From NCBI GenBank assembly GCA_034336665.1, contig JAPFBE010000067.1, forward strand, positions 1 to 64,000: DNA of 64,000 nt, written 5' to 3'. This DNA is from Luscinia megarhynchos. Its lineage: Eukaryota; Chordata; Aves; Passeriformes; Turdidae. Position numbers and translations under genes: made by a program. The notes beneath the pieces are model-generated. The model ran no database searches. It was given only the letters and a program-made list of their open reading frames with translations, and was not told the DNA's origin. Positions 1-32,333 of this stretch are shown piece by piece (positions within the stretch are counted from its first letter, which is position 1; every line of letters starts with the position of its first letter).

Positions 1-1241
1 CCCAAGCGGGACCAGGCTGATTCCCAGTTCCTTTCCCAGTTTCCCAGTTGGATTTTCCCTTTCCCAGGTGCAGCAGCTGGTGCCCAAGCGGGACCAGGCT
101 GATTCCCAGTTTCCCAGTTCCTTTCCCAGTTTCCCAGTTCATTTTTCCCTTTCCCCAGGTGCAGCAGCTGGTGACCAGGCTGATTCCCAGTTTCCCAGTT
201 CCTTTCCCAGTTTCCCAGTTGGATTTTCCCTTTCCCAGGTGCAGCAGCTGGTGCCCAAGCGGGACCAGGCTGATTCCCAGTTTCCCAGTTCCTTTCCCAG
301 TTTCCCAGTTGGTTTTTGCCTTTCCCCAGGTGCAGCAGCTGGTGCCCCAAGCAGGACCAGGCTGATTCCCCAGTTTCCCAGTTCCTTTCCCAGTTTCCCA
401 GTTGGTTTTTCCTTTTCCCCAGGTGCAGCAGCTGGTGCCCAAGCGGGACCAGGCTGATTCCCAGTTCCTTTCCCAGTTTCCCAGTTGGATTTTCCCTTTC
501 CCAGGTGCAGCAGCTGGTGCCCAAGCGGGACCAGGCTGATTCCCAGTTTCCCAGTTCCTTTCCCAGTTTCCCAGTTGGCTTTTCCCTTTCCCCAGGTGCA
601 GCAGCTGGTGCCCAAGCGGGACCAGGCTGATTCCCAGTTTCCCAGTTCCTTTCCCAGTTTCCCAGTTTGTTTTTCCTTTTCCCCAGGTGCAGCAGCTGGT
701 GCCCAAGCGGGACCAGGCTGATTCCCAGTTCCTTTCCCAGTTTCCCAGTTTGTTTTTCCCTTTCCCAGGTGCAGCAGCTGGTGCCCAAGCAGGACCAGGC
801 TGATTCCCAGTTTCCCAGCAGTATTTCCCAGTTTCCCAGTTGGTTTTTCCCTTTCCCCAGGTGCAGCAGCTGCTGCCCAAGGGGGACCAGGCTGAGTCCC
901 AGTTTCCCAGTTCCTCTCCCAGTTTCCCAGTTCCTTTCCCAGTTTCCCAGTTGGATTTTCCCTTTCCCCAGGTGCAGCAGCTGGTGCCCAAGCGGGACCA
1001 GGCTGATTCCCAGTTTCCCAGTTCCTTTCCCAGTTTCCCAGTTGGATTTTCCCTTTCCCAGGTGCAGCAGCTGGTGCCCAAGTGGGACCAGGCTGATTCC
1101 CAGTTTCCCAGTTCCTCTCCCAGTTTCCCAGTTTGTTTTTCCCTTCCCCAGGTGCAGCAGCTGGTGCCCAAGCGGGACCAGGCCTATTCCCAGTTTCCCA
1201 GTTCCTTTCCCAGTTTCCCAGTTGGATTTTCCCTTCCCCAG
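1..1241 (+). repeat. ACTN4 minisatellite that contains an exon start and its acceptor
   Basis: Unit of 80-111 bp (usually 90-91): exon start GTGCAGCAGCTGGTGCCCAA, about 36 coding bases, then intron-like TTCCCAGTTCC and a TTTTCCCTTTCCCCAG acceptor. Exon-start copies begin at 68, 159, 239, 330, 423, 505, 596, 687, 769, 861, 972, 1062, 1152, and the true exon at 1242; a partial copy begins the window. Confidence 0.97.
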
Positions 1242-7880
<6,639 letters not shown>

Positions 7881-8252
7881 GCCCGCCCTGCCTGCCGTGC
7901 AGCCCCACCCCGTGCTGGGCACCTCGGGGTCCTGCCCTCCCTCCCTCCCTCGGGCCCCCGCGGCGCCCGAAAATGTATTTTTGGTAACGCCACACGGAGA
8001 GAAATTCCCGTTGTTTTCCACGGGGTCGGCGGCGCGGCGGCCCGAGGGTTCCCTTTCTCTGCACACACACACGCCCCGCGGTGGTAATTTATGGCTTTTT
8101 TCCAGATTGCGGCGGGGAAAGAAAGCAAAAAAAAATCTTTTGGGATTTTTTGAGGGGTTTTTTTAGGTTTTTTTTGGTTTGTTTTTTTTTTCACTCACAT
8201 TCCCACTTCAGAGCAAGCGTTTCGTGGACCAAAAAAAAAATAAATGAATAAA
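7881..8252 (+). other. ACTN4: ACTN4 3' UTR with two overlapping-region poly(A) signals
   Basis: Unique, moderately GC-rich sequence follows the stop, then A- and T-rich runs. AATAAA occurs at 8239-8244 and again at 8247-8252; these are the best poly(A) signals. A further AATAAA at 8799-8804 could serve a longer 3' UTR. Confidence 0.7.
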
Positions 8253-8299
8253 GGGGAAGATGGGGGGGGAAAAAAAGAAAGAAACGAACATAGTGAAAT

Positions 8300-8620
8300 T
8301 AGGGGGGAAATGTGGAGATGGAAAATTAGGGATTAAAAAAGAAATGGAAAATGTGGAGAGAGATGGAAAATTAGGGATTAAAAACATATGGAAAATTGGG
8401 GATTAAAAACATATGGAAAACTAGGGATAAAAAACATGGAAAATGTGGAGAGGGATGGAAAATTAGGGATAAAAAACATATGAAAAATGTGGAGAGAGAT
8501 GGAAAATTAGGGATTAAAAACATATGAAAAATGTGGAGAGAGATGGAAAATTAGGCATAAAAAATATATGGAAAATGTGGAGAGAGATGGAAAATCAAGG
8601 ATAAAAAAAGAAATGAAAAA
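8300..8620 (+). repeat. Minisatellite downstream of ACTN4
   Basis: About 44-bp unit with TGTGGAGAGAGATGGAAAAT and TAGGGATTAAAAACATATGG. The following 8620-9220 is A/T-rich, non-coding, with one AATAAA at 8799; no gene seen. Confidence 0.9.
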
Positions 8621-9224
8621 TGTGGAGTGTGTGGAAAAGTTAGGAGAGGAATGCGGAAAATCATGGAGAAATCTGGAGGAATGCAGAAAAATGTGGGAAA
8701 ATAATGATAAATAAAGAAGAGCAAGGAGAGAAATAAGAACTGTGGAAAAATATGAAAAATTAAGAGAAACATGGAGGAGAATTAACAGAAATCCACCTAA
8801 TAAAGCGCCTGATCCTGGAAAATTTTGACGGGAAGCAGAAAATTCCGGTTTCCTTTATAACTTTACGGATTTATTATATAAATATATATTCACGTAGCAG
8901 CTTCTTTGTCCTGTAATTAAAATATTGCTGGAAAAAAAAAATCTCTGGAGTCTTGGAGTTTTTCCTCACCTTTTCCCCCCAGGTATAGCCAACAAGGTGA
9001 TCTTTAGGGGAGAGAACAACCATTTTGAGGTAAAAATGAAATTGTTGGGAGGGGACATTTTGGGGGTAAAATCGTGGTAATTTATTTTTTTGACTGGAAA
9101 ATCGTGGGAGTAAAAGCTGAGGTGATCTCTAAGTGATGGAAGGGATATTTTTGGGGTAAAATGTGAGCGTAGGGTCCCTAAGGTGTGTTGGGGGTTTTGC
9201 CCTCACGTTCCCCGTCCTTCTTTC

Positions 9225-11140
9225 TCTCCCCTTTCCACCCTTTTTCCCTCACTTCTCTCCTTTTTTTTCTCTCACATTTCCTGCCTTTTTTCCCCCTCAT
9301 TTTCCCCTCACGTTTCCCTTTTTCCCCTCCAATTTTCCTTTTCTTTCCCCCTCACGTTTTCCTGCCTTTTTCCCCTCACATTTCTCTCCTCCTCTCAAAT
9401 TTCTTTCTCCCCTCACATTTCCCTCCATTTTCTCCCCTCACGTTTTCCCGCCCTTTTTAGTCCCCTCACATTTCCCACCCTCTTCTCCCCTTACGCTTTT
9501 CCCTCCATTTTCTCCCCTCACACTTCTCTCTTTTCCCCTCACATTTTCCTCTCTTTTCCCCTCACATTTTCCTTCTCTTTCCTGCTCACTTCTCCCCCTT
9601 TTCCCCTCACGTTTCCAGCCCTTTTTCTCCCCTCACATTTCCCTCTCTTTTCCCCTCACGTTTTCCCGCCCTTTTTTCTCCCCTCACGTTTTCCCGCCCT
9701 TTTTAGTCCCCTCACATTTTCCCACCCTTTTCTCCCCTTACATTTCCCTCCATTTTCTCCCCTCACATTTCTCTCCCTTCTCCTCTCACATTTTCTTTCT
9801 CTTTCTCCCTCATGTTTTCCCTCCATTTTCTCCCCTCACATTTCTCGTTTTCCCCCTCACATTTCTCTTTTCCCCTCACATTTTCCTTCTCTTTCCCTCT
9901 CACATTTTCCCGCCCTTTTCTCCCCTCACGTTTTCCCATCCTTTCTCCCCCTCACATTTCCCTCTCTTTTCCTTTTCAGCATTTCCCTCCATTTTCTCCC
10001 CCCACACTTCTCTCTTTTCCCCTCACATTTTCCTCTATTTTCCCCTCACATTTTTTTCCTCTTTCCCCCTCACATTTTCCCGCCATTTTCCCCTTCACAT
10101 TTCCCACCGGTTTTTTCCCTCACATTTCTCTCTTCCCCCCTCCCATTCCCCTCTATTTTCCCCCACATTTCTCTCTCCTTTCCCCTCATATTTCTCCATA
10201 TTTTCCCCTCACATTTCTCCCCCTTTTCCCCTCACGTTTCCAGCCCTTTCTCCCCCTCACATTTCTCTCTTTCCCCCTCACATTTCCCTCTCTTTTCGCG
10301 TCACATTTCTCACCCTTTTACCCTCACATTTCCTATTTTTTCCCCTCACATTTTCCTTCTCCCATTCCCCCCTCCCGTTTTCCGCGCCCTTTTCTCCCCT
10401 CACGTTTTCCCTCATTTTTCTCCCCTCACACTCCTCTCTTTTCTCCTCCTCACATTTTCCTACAGCTTTTTTCCACCACATTTCCTTCTCTTTCCCCTCC
10501 ACATTTCCTCCTATTTTCCCCTCACACTTCTCTTTTTTTCCCCTCCACGTTTCCAGCCCTTTTTCTCCCCTCACGTTTCCTTCTCATTTCTCCCTCCGCG
10601 TTTTTCCTGCTCTTTTTTCTCCCCTCACATTTTCCCGTACTCTCTCTCCCTCCGTTTTTCCCTCCATTTTCTCCCCTCACATTTTCCTTCTCTTTCCCCT
10701 CCACGTTTCTCCCTATTTTTCCCCTCCACACTTCTCTCTTTTCCCCTCACGTTTCCAGCCCTTTTCTCCCTCACATTTTCCTTCTCATTTCCCCTCCGTT
10801 TTCCGCCCTTTTTCTCCCCTCCGCGTTTTTCCCTCCATTTTCTCCCCTCACACTCCTCTCTTTTCTCCTCACATTTTCCTCGCTTTTCCCCTCACATTTT
10901 CCTTCTCTTTCCCCCTCACATTTCTCCCTATTTTCCCCTCACACTTCTCTTTTTTCCCCTCACGTTTCCAGCCCTTTTCTCCCCTCACGTTTCCTTCTCA
11001 TTTCCCCCTCCGTTTTCCCGCCCTTTTTCTCCCCTCACATTTTGCCGCCCTTTTTTTCCCCCCTCGTTTTTCCCTCCATTTTCTCCCCTCACATATCCTC
11101 TTTTTCCCCTCACATTTCCCTCCCTTTTTCCCCTCAAATC
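9225..11140 (+). repeat. 2-kb pyrimidine-rich intergenic array between ACTN4 and LGALS4
   Basis: Degenerate 17-25 bp units of TTTTCCCCTCACATTTTCC and TCTCCCCTCACGTTTCC. The plus strand is C/T with regular CA and CG steps. It lies between the convergent 3' ends. Long open frames through it are repeat artefacts. Confidence 0.95.
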
Positions 11141-11163
11141 TCAAGAACTGGAGCAGGAGCAGC

Positions 11164-11169
11164 TTTACT
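11164..11169 (-). promoter_or_regulatory. Candidate LGALS4 poly(A) signal (AGTAAA variant)
   Basis: Minus-strand AGTAAA about 95 bp beyond the stop codon; no canonical AATAAA lies between. Confidence 0.35.
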
Positions 11170-11264
11170 GAGGTCAGTGTTAGGAAGGACAGTTTGGGGG
11201 GACACTGAGGACTGCTGAGGGTCAGTCCGGGCGGTCACTGGAATGGTCACTGCGCGCCGGGGGC

Positions 11265-26774
<15,510 letters not shown>

Positions 26775-26930
26775 GGCGGCGGCAGCGGGGACAGCGGGTG
26801 ACAGCCACATGGGACAGCGGTAGACACGGGGGACAGCGGGCTTTATGCCCTGCCCCCCCCTGGGTTCGGATCCGGCCCCTCCCAGGGCGGGGCGCGGACT
26901 TTGACCCCCCCGGGGCCGGGAATTGGGGCC
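26775..26930 (-). promoter_or_regulatory. LGALS4 5' UTR and core promoter with TATA-like box
   Basis: CATAAAG-type element on the minus strand (ATAAAG at 26846-26841) about 70 bp before the ATG, implying a very short 5' UTR. TATA-driven initiation suits a tissue-restricted gut lectin. The GGGACAGCGGGT motif repeats through the leader. Confidence 0.45.
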
Positions 26931-26934
26931 ACAC

Positions 26935-27545
26935 CTGGCACAGGTGACACACCTGGCGCAGGGGACACACCTGGCGCAGGGGACACAGGCTGGGTACAGG
27001 TGACACAGCCCCGGCACTGGGGACACCGCCCTGGACTCTGACCCGGGAGGGGCTGGGTGGGGACACAGGGAGGGGACACCCCAGAGCCCTGGTGGCACTT
27101 TGGGGACACAAGGAGGGGACACTGGGGACACCCCAGAGCCCTGGTGGCACTTTGGGGACACCCCAGAGCCGTGGTGGCACTTTGGGGACACAAGGAGGGG
27201 GACACTGGGGGCACCCCAGACCCTTGGTGGCACTTTTGGGGACACCCCAGAGCCGTGGTGGCACTTTGGGGGACATGGGAACTCCCATGGTGGCACTTTG
27301 GGGATACAGAGAGGGACATCAGGGACACCCCAGAGCCTTGGTGGCACTTTGGGGGATACAGGGAGGGGACACTGGGGACACCCCAGAGCCATGGTGGCAC
27401 TTTGGGGACACCCCAGAGCCCTGGTGGCACTTTGGGGACACAGGGAGGGGACACCAGGGACACCCCAGAGCCCTGGTGGCACTTTGGGGACACTGGAACA
27501 CCCATGGTGGCACTTTGGGGACACGGGGACCCTTCAAGCACAAAC
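26935..27545. repeat. Intergenic minisatellites between ECH1 and LGALS4
   Basis: A short CACCTGGCGCAGGGGACA array (26935-27010), then a larger array of GGGGACACCCCAGAGCCCTG plus TGGTGGCACTTT, roughly 34-60 bp per unit. These occupy most of the ~720 bp available as the LGALS4 upstream region. Confidence 0.93.
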
Positions 27546-27569
27546 CAATCCGACGAGGGGACAAACCAG

Positions 27570-27575
27570 TTTACT
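27570..27575 (-). promoter_or_regulatory. Candidate ECH1 poly(A) signal (AGTAAA variant)
   Basis: Minus-strand AGTAAA about 280 bp beyond the ECH1 stop codon, in a short non-repetitive gap between two arrays. Confidence 0.3.
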
Positions 27576-27599
27576 GTGGGACACCGAGGTGACCCCGGA

Positions 27600-27852
27600 G
27601 ATGGGGAAGGGGACACTGGGGACACCGAGGGGACACCGAGGGGACACCGAGGCGGCTTCTACAGCCTGGAGAAGGGGACAGGGGGACGGTGGTGGCACTG
27701 AGGTGACATCAGAGTGACATCAGAGCTCAGCAAGGGCACGTTGGTGGCACTGAGGTGACACAGAGCCCGGCAGGGTGGCACTGAGGTGACATCAGAGCTC
27801 AGCACAGGCACGTTGGTGGCCCTGGTGGCCCTGAGGTGACACTGAGGTGACA
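27600..27852 (-). repeat. Array derived from the ECH1 stop-codon region
   Basis: Units of GGTGGCACTGAGGTGACATC AGAGCTCAGC. On the minus strand each resembles the end of ECH1 (...GTG CC...GAGCTCTGATGTCACC), so the array copies the last codons, stop and first 3' UTR bases about three times. Confidence 0.75.
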
Positions 27853-27957
27853 TCAGAGCTTGGCGAACGGGACGTCCTCGGGTCCCTTCTTGTCCAGCGC
27901 CGCCTGCACCGACTTGGGGATGTCATCGGTCTGCAGCATGGCCATGTTCCAGGTGGC
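27853..27957 (-). CDS. ECH1: ECH1 exon 10 with stop codon
   Basis: CTGTCCCCAG acceptor, then ATWNMAMLQTDDIPKSVQAA and on to VPFAKL and TGA (27855-27853). 35 codons with the stop, frame intact. It supplies the C-terminal helix and the AKL targeting signal. Confidence 0.96.
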   Translation of the reverse strand, partial: ATWNMAMLQTDDIPKSVQAALDKKGPEDVPFAKL

Positions 27958-30900
27958 CTGGGGACAGCAGGGGACAGGGACATGGGACAGGGGACAGCAG
28001 GGACAGGGACAGGGGGACAGGGGACAGCACAGGGACATGGGGACAAGGATGGGGATATGGGGACAGGGACATGGGATGTGGGGACAGCAGGGGACAGGGA
28101 CATGGGGACAGCAGGGGACAGGGACATGGGGACAGCAGGGGACAGGGACATGGGACAGGGACATGGGGACAAGGATGGGGATATGGGGACAGGGACATGG
28201 GACAGGGATATAGGAACGGGATGGGGACAGGGACATTGGGATGGGGACAAGGGAATGGAGACATGGGGACAGGGATACGGAGATGGGGACAAGGACGGGG
28301 GTATGGGACAGGAATGGGGACAGGGACAGGACAGGGAGGATGTGGGGGTGCATGTGACAATGTTTTTGGGGTTGGTGACACTGATTTTGGGTTGGTGACA
28401 CTGATTTTGGGTTGGTGACACTGATTTTGGGTTGGTGACACTGATTTTGGGCTGGTTTTGGGGTTGGTGACAGGGATTTTGGGAGGTTTTGGAGCACGCA
28501 CCATGTGCAGCAGCGCCCTCGCTGGACGGGTCGGTCCCGCGAGAGTACAGCAAGTTGAGCAGACTGACACTGATTTTGGGTTGGTGACACTGATTTTGGG
28601 ATGGTGACACTGATTTTTGGGTTGGTGACACTGATTTTTGGGATGTTTTTGGGGTCACTGACACTGATTTTGGGGGTTGGTGACACTGATTTTGGGATAT
28701 TTTTGGGGTTGGTGACAGGGATTTTGGAGTTTTGCTGACGCACCATGTGCAGCAGCCTCTCGCTGACGGGCCGGTCCCGCTGAGAACAGCAGGTTGAGCA
28801 GACTGACACTGATTTTTGGGATATTTTTGGGGGTTGGTGACAGGGATTTTGGGGAGGTTTTGCACGCGCACATGTGCAGCAGCCCTCAGCTGACGGGCCG
28901 GTCCCGCGAGAACAGCAGGTTGAGCAGGCTGACACTGATTTTGGGGTTGGTGACACTGATTTTGGGTTGGTGACACTGATTTTGGGATATTTTTGGGGTC
29001 ACTGACACTGATTTTGGGGAGGTTTTGCACGCGACCATGTGCAGCAGCCCCTCGCTGACAGGTCGGTCCCGCCGGTGAACAGCAGGTTGAGCAGGCTGAC
29101 ACTGATTTTGGGATATTTTTGGGGTTGGTGACAGGGATTTTTTGGGGTTGGTGACAGGGATTTTTTGGGTTTTGGCACGCACCATGTGCAGCAGCCCCTC
29201 GCTGACGGGCCGGTCCCGCGAGAACAGCAGGTTGAGCAGGCTGACACTGATTTTGGGATATTTTTGGGGTTGGTGACAGGGATTTTGGGAGGTTTTGGCA
29301 CGCACCATGTGCAGCAGCCCCTCGCTGACGGGCCGGTCCCGCGAGAACAGCAGGTTGAGCAGGCTGACACTGATTTTGGGATATTTTTGGGGTTGGTGAC
29401 AGGGATTTTTGGAGTTTTGGCACGCACCATGTGCAGCAGCCCTCGCTGACGGGGCCGGTCCCAGCGAGAACAGCAGGTTGAGCAGGCTGACACTGATTTT
29501 GGGGTTGGTGACACTGATTTTGGGATGGTGACACTGATTTTGGGATATTTTTGGGGTCACTGACACTGATTTTGGGAGGTTTTGGCACGCACCATGTGCA
29601 GCAGCCCCTCGCTGACGGGCCGGTCCCGCGAGAACAGCAGGTTGAGCAGGCTGACACTGATTTTGGGATTGGTGACACTGATTTTGGGATGTTTTTGGGG
29701 TTGGTGACAGGGAGTTTTTGGGTTTTGGCACGCACCATGTGCAGCAGCCCCTCGCTGACGGGCCGGTCCCGCGAGAACAGCAGGTTGAGCTTGGTGCCCT
29801 GCACGGCCACGGGGCTGCGGGCGGCGATGGCCGCGGCCACCTGCAGGGCGGCCTGCAGCAGCGCCGGCTGGTCCGGGAGCACGCGGCTGGAACACAGCCC
29901 GGGTACAGGCAGAGTGCAGGCAAAATGCACCCCAAATACAGCCCAGAAACACAGGAAATGCACCCAAAATCCAGGCAAAATGTGCCCCAAATACAGGGAA
30001 AATGCACCCCAAATACAGGGAAAATGCAGGCAAAATGCACCCCAAATACACCCCAAATACGGGGAAAATACAGCCCAAATACAGGGAAAATGCACCCCAA
30101 ATACAGGGAAAATACAGCCCAAATACAGGGAAAATGCACCCCAAATACAGGGAAAATGCAGGCAAAATGCACCCCAAATACACCCCAAATCATGAGGGGA
30201 AAATACACCAAATACAGGGAAAATACAGCCCAAATACAGGGAAAATGCACCCCAAATACAGGGAAAATGCGCAGGCAAAATGCACCCCAAATACACCCCA
30301 AATACGGGGAAAATACACCCCAAATACAGGGAAAATACAGCCCAAATACAGGGAAAATGCACCCCAAATACAGGGAAAATGCAGGCAAAATGCACCCCAA
30401 ATACACCCCAAATACGGGGAAAATACACCCCAAATACAGGGAAAATACAGCCCAAATACAGGGAAAATGCACCCCAAATACAGGGAAAATGCAGGCAAAA
30501 TGCACCCCAAATACAGGGAAAATACAGCCCAGATACAGGCAAAATACAGGCAAAATGCACCCCAAATACACCCCAAATACAGGGAAAATACAGCCCAAAT
30601 ACAGGCAAAATGCACCCCAAATACAGGGAAAATTCACCCCAAATACACCCCAAATACAGGGAAAATGCACCCCAAATACAGGGAAAATTCACCCCAAATA
30701 CACCCCAAATACAGGGAAAATGCACCCCAAAATACAGGGAAAAACCAGCCCAAATATAGGCAAAATGCACCCAAAATACAGCCCAGAAACACACGAAATG
30801 CACCCAAAATACACCCAAAATCCAGGCAAAATACAGCCCAGAAACACCCGAAATGCACCCAAAATACACCCAAAATCCAGGCAAAATACACCCGAAATGC

Positions 30901-32298
30901 ACCCAAAATACAGCTCAAATACACACTAAATACAGGCAAAATACACACAAAATACACCCCAAAATACAGCCCAAATAGAGGCAAAATACACCCCAAAATA
31001 CAGCCCAAATACACTCAAACTACAGGCAAAATGCACCTGAAATGCACCCAAAATACATCCCGAATTCCCCCCAAAAATCCACCCAAAATCCACCCGAGAT
31101 TCATCCCAAATCCACCCCAACTTCCATCCCAAATTCACCCCAAATTCAAATCGACCCCAGAATCAACTCCTGGGGAATTCACCCCCAGACCCCCAAAACC
31201 CCCCAAATTTTGGGTTCCCCACCCGGTTTAGCAGGCCACAGCTCAGAGCCTCGGGGGCCCCTCATGACGCTGGCGGTGAGGGCGAGCCTGCTCACCAGGC
31301 TGGGGGCAGGGGGACATTGGGGACAGTGAGGGGACACTGGGGACATTTATGGACATTTGGGGACATTGGGGTGTCCCACGGGTCCCCCCGTGTCCCCTCA
31401 CCCACCTCTGGCTCCCCGATGCGATTTTGGGGAGGCGCTGCAGGGTCCCCACTGCTGGCCGCCAGCCCCATGTCCACCTCCTGTGGGGACACGGGACACT
31501 GGGGACACTGGGGGACACTGGGGACACACTGGGGATACTGAGGGATACTGAGACACTGGGGACACTGCACTACTGGGTGACACTGGGGGCACTGGTGGAT
31601 ACTGGGGGACACTGGGGACACTGGGGGAATACTGGGGACACTGGGGACACTGGGGACACTGGGGGATACTGGGGGACACTGGGGACACTGGGGACACTGG
31701 GTGACACTGGGGGGCACTGGTGGATACTGGGGGACACTGGGGGATACTGGGGGACACTGGGGACACTGGGGGACAATGGAGGACACTGGGGGGATACTGA
31801 GGGCACTGGGGGCACTGGTGGGATACTGGGGGCACTGGGGGTCTCCCCACGGCCTTTGGGGACACCCGAGGGGTCTCGGGGACATTGGGGTGTCCCACCT
31901 GGACCTGGACCCAGGCGGGCCCTGGGAGCAGAGGCGAATGTCACAGGCTGAGATCAGATCCACGCCTGGGGGGGAGGCCTTCGTCATTATCATCACATCA
32001 CATCATCGTCATCATCGTCATTATCATCGTCATCATCATCGTCATTATCATCACATCATCGTCATCATCATCCCATCATCATCATCATCATCATCATCCC
32101 ATTATCACCATCATCATCGTCATCATCATCATAGCCATTGTCATCATCATCGTCATCATTGTCGTCATCATCATCGTCTTTGTCATCGTCACTGTCATCA
32201 TCATCATCATCATTCCATCATCATTATTATCATTGTCATCATCATCATCACTGTCGTTGTCATCATCATTATCATCAACACCATCATCATCATCATTG

Positions 32299-32333
<35 letters not shown>

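Noticed and set aside
8620..9220. Possible extra gene or small RNA between ACTN4 and LGALS4
   Set aside because: A/T-rich sequence without exon-like codon bias, tRNA or hairpin features that I can identify; best read as downstream flank with one spare poly(A) signal.
9163..11208. Open frames of more than 600 codons rich in Phe, Ser and Pro
   Set aside because: Two or three frames are open at once through the same pyrimidine-rich tandem repeat; no family resemblance and no splice or start context.
28340..29735. CRISPR-like array (regular ~70-bp blocks with spacers)
   Set aside because: Blocks are copies of an ECH1 exon end in a vertebrate gene; spacers are repeats too.
27792..30902. Minus-strand open frame of about 1000 codons over ECH1
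   Set aside because: It fuses exon 10, exon 9 copies and repeat units by read-through. True ECH1 exons have clear splice sites inside it.
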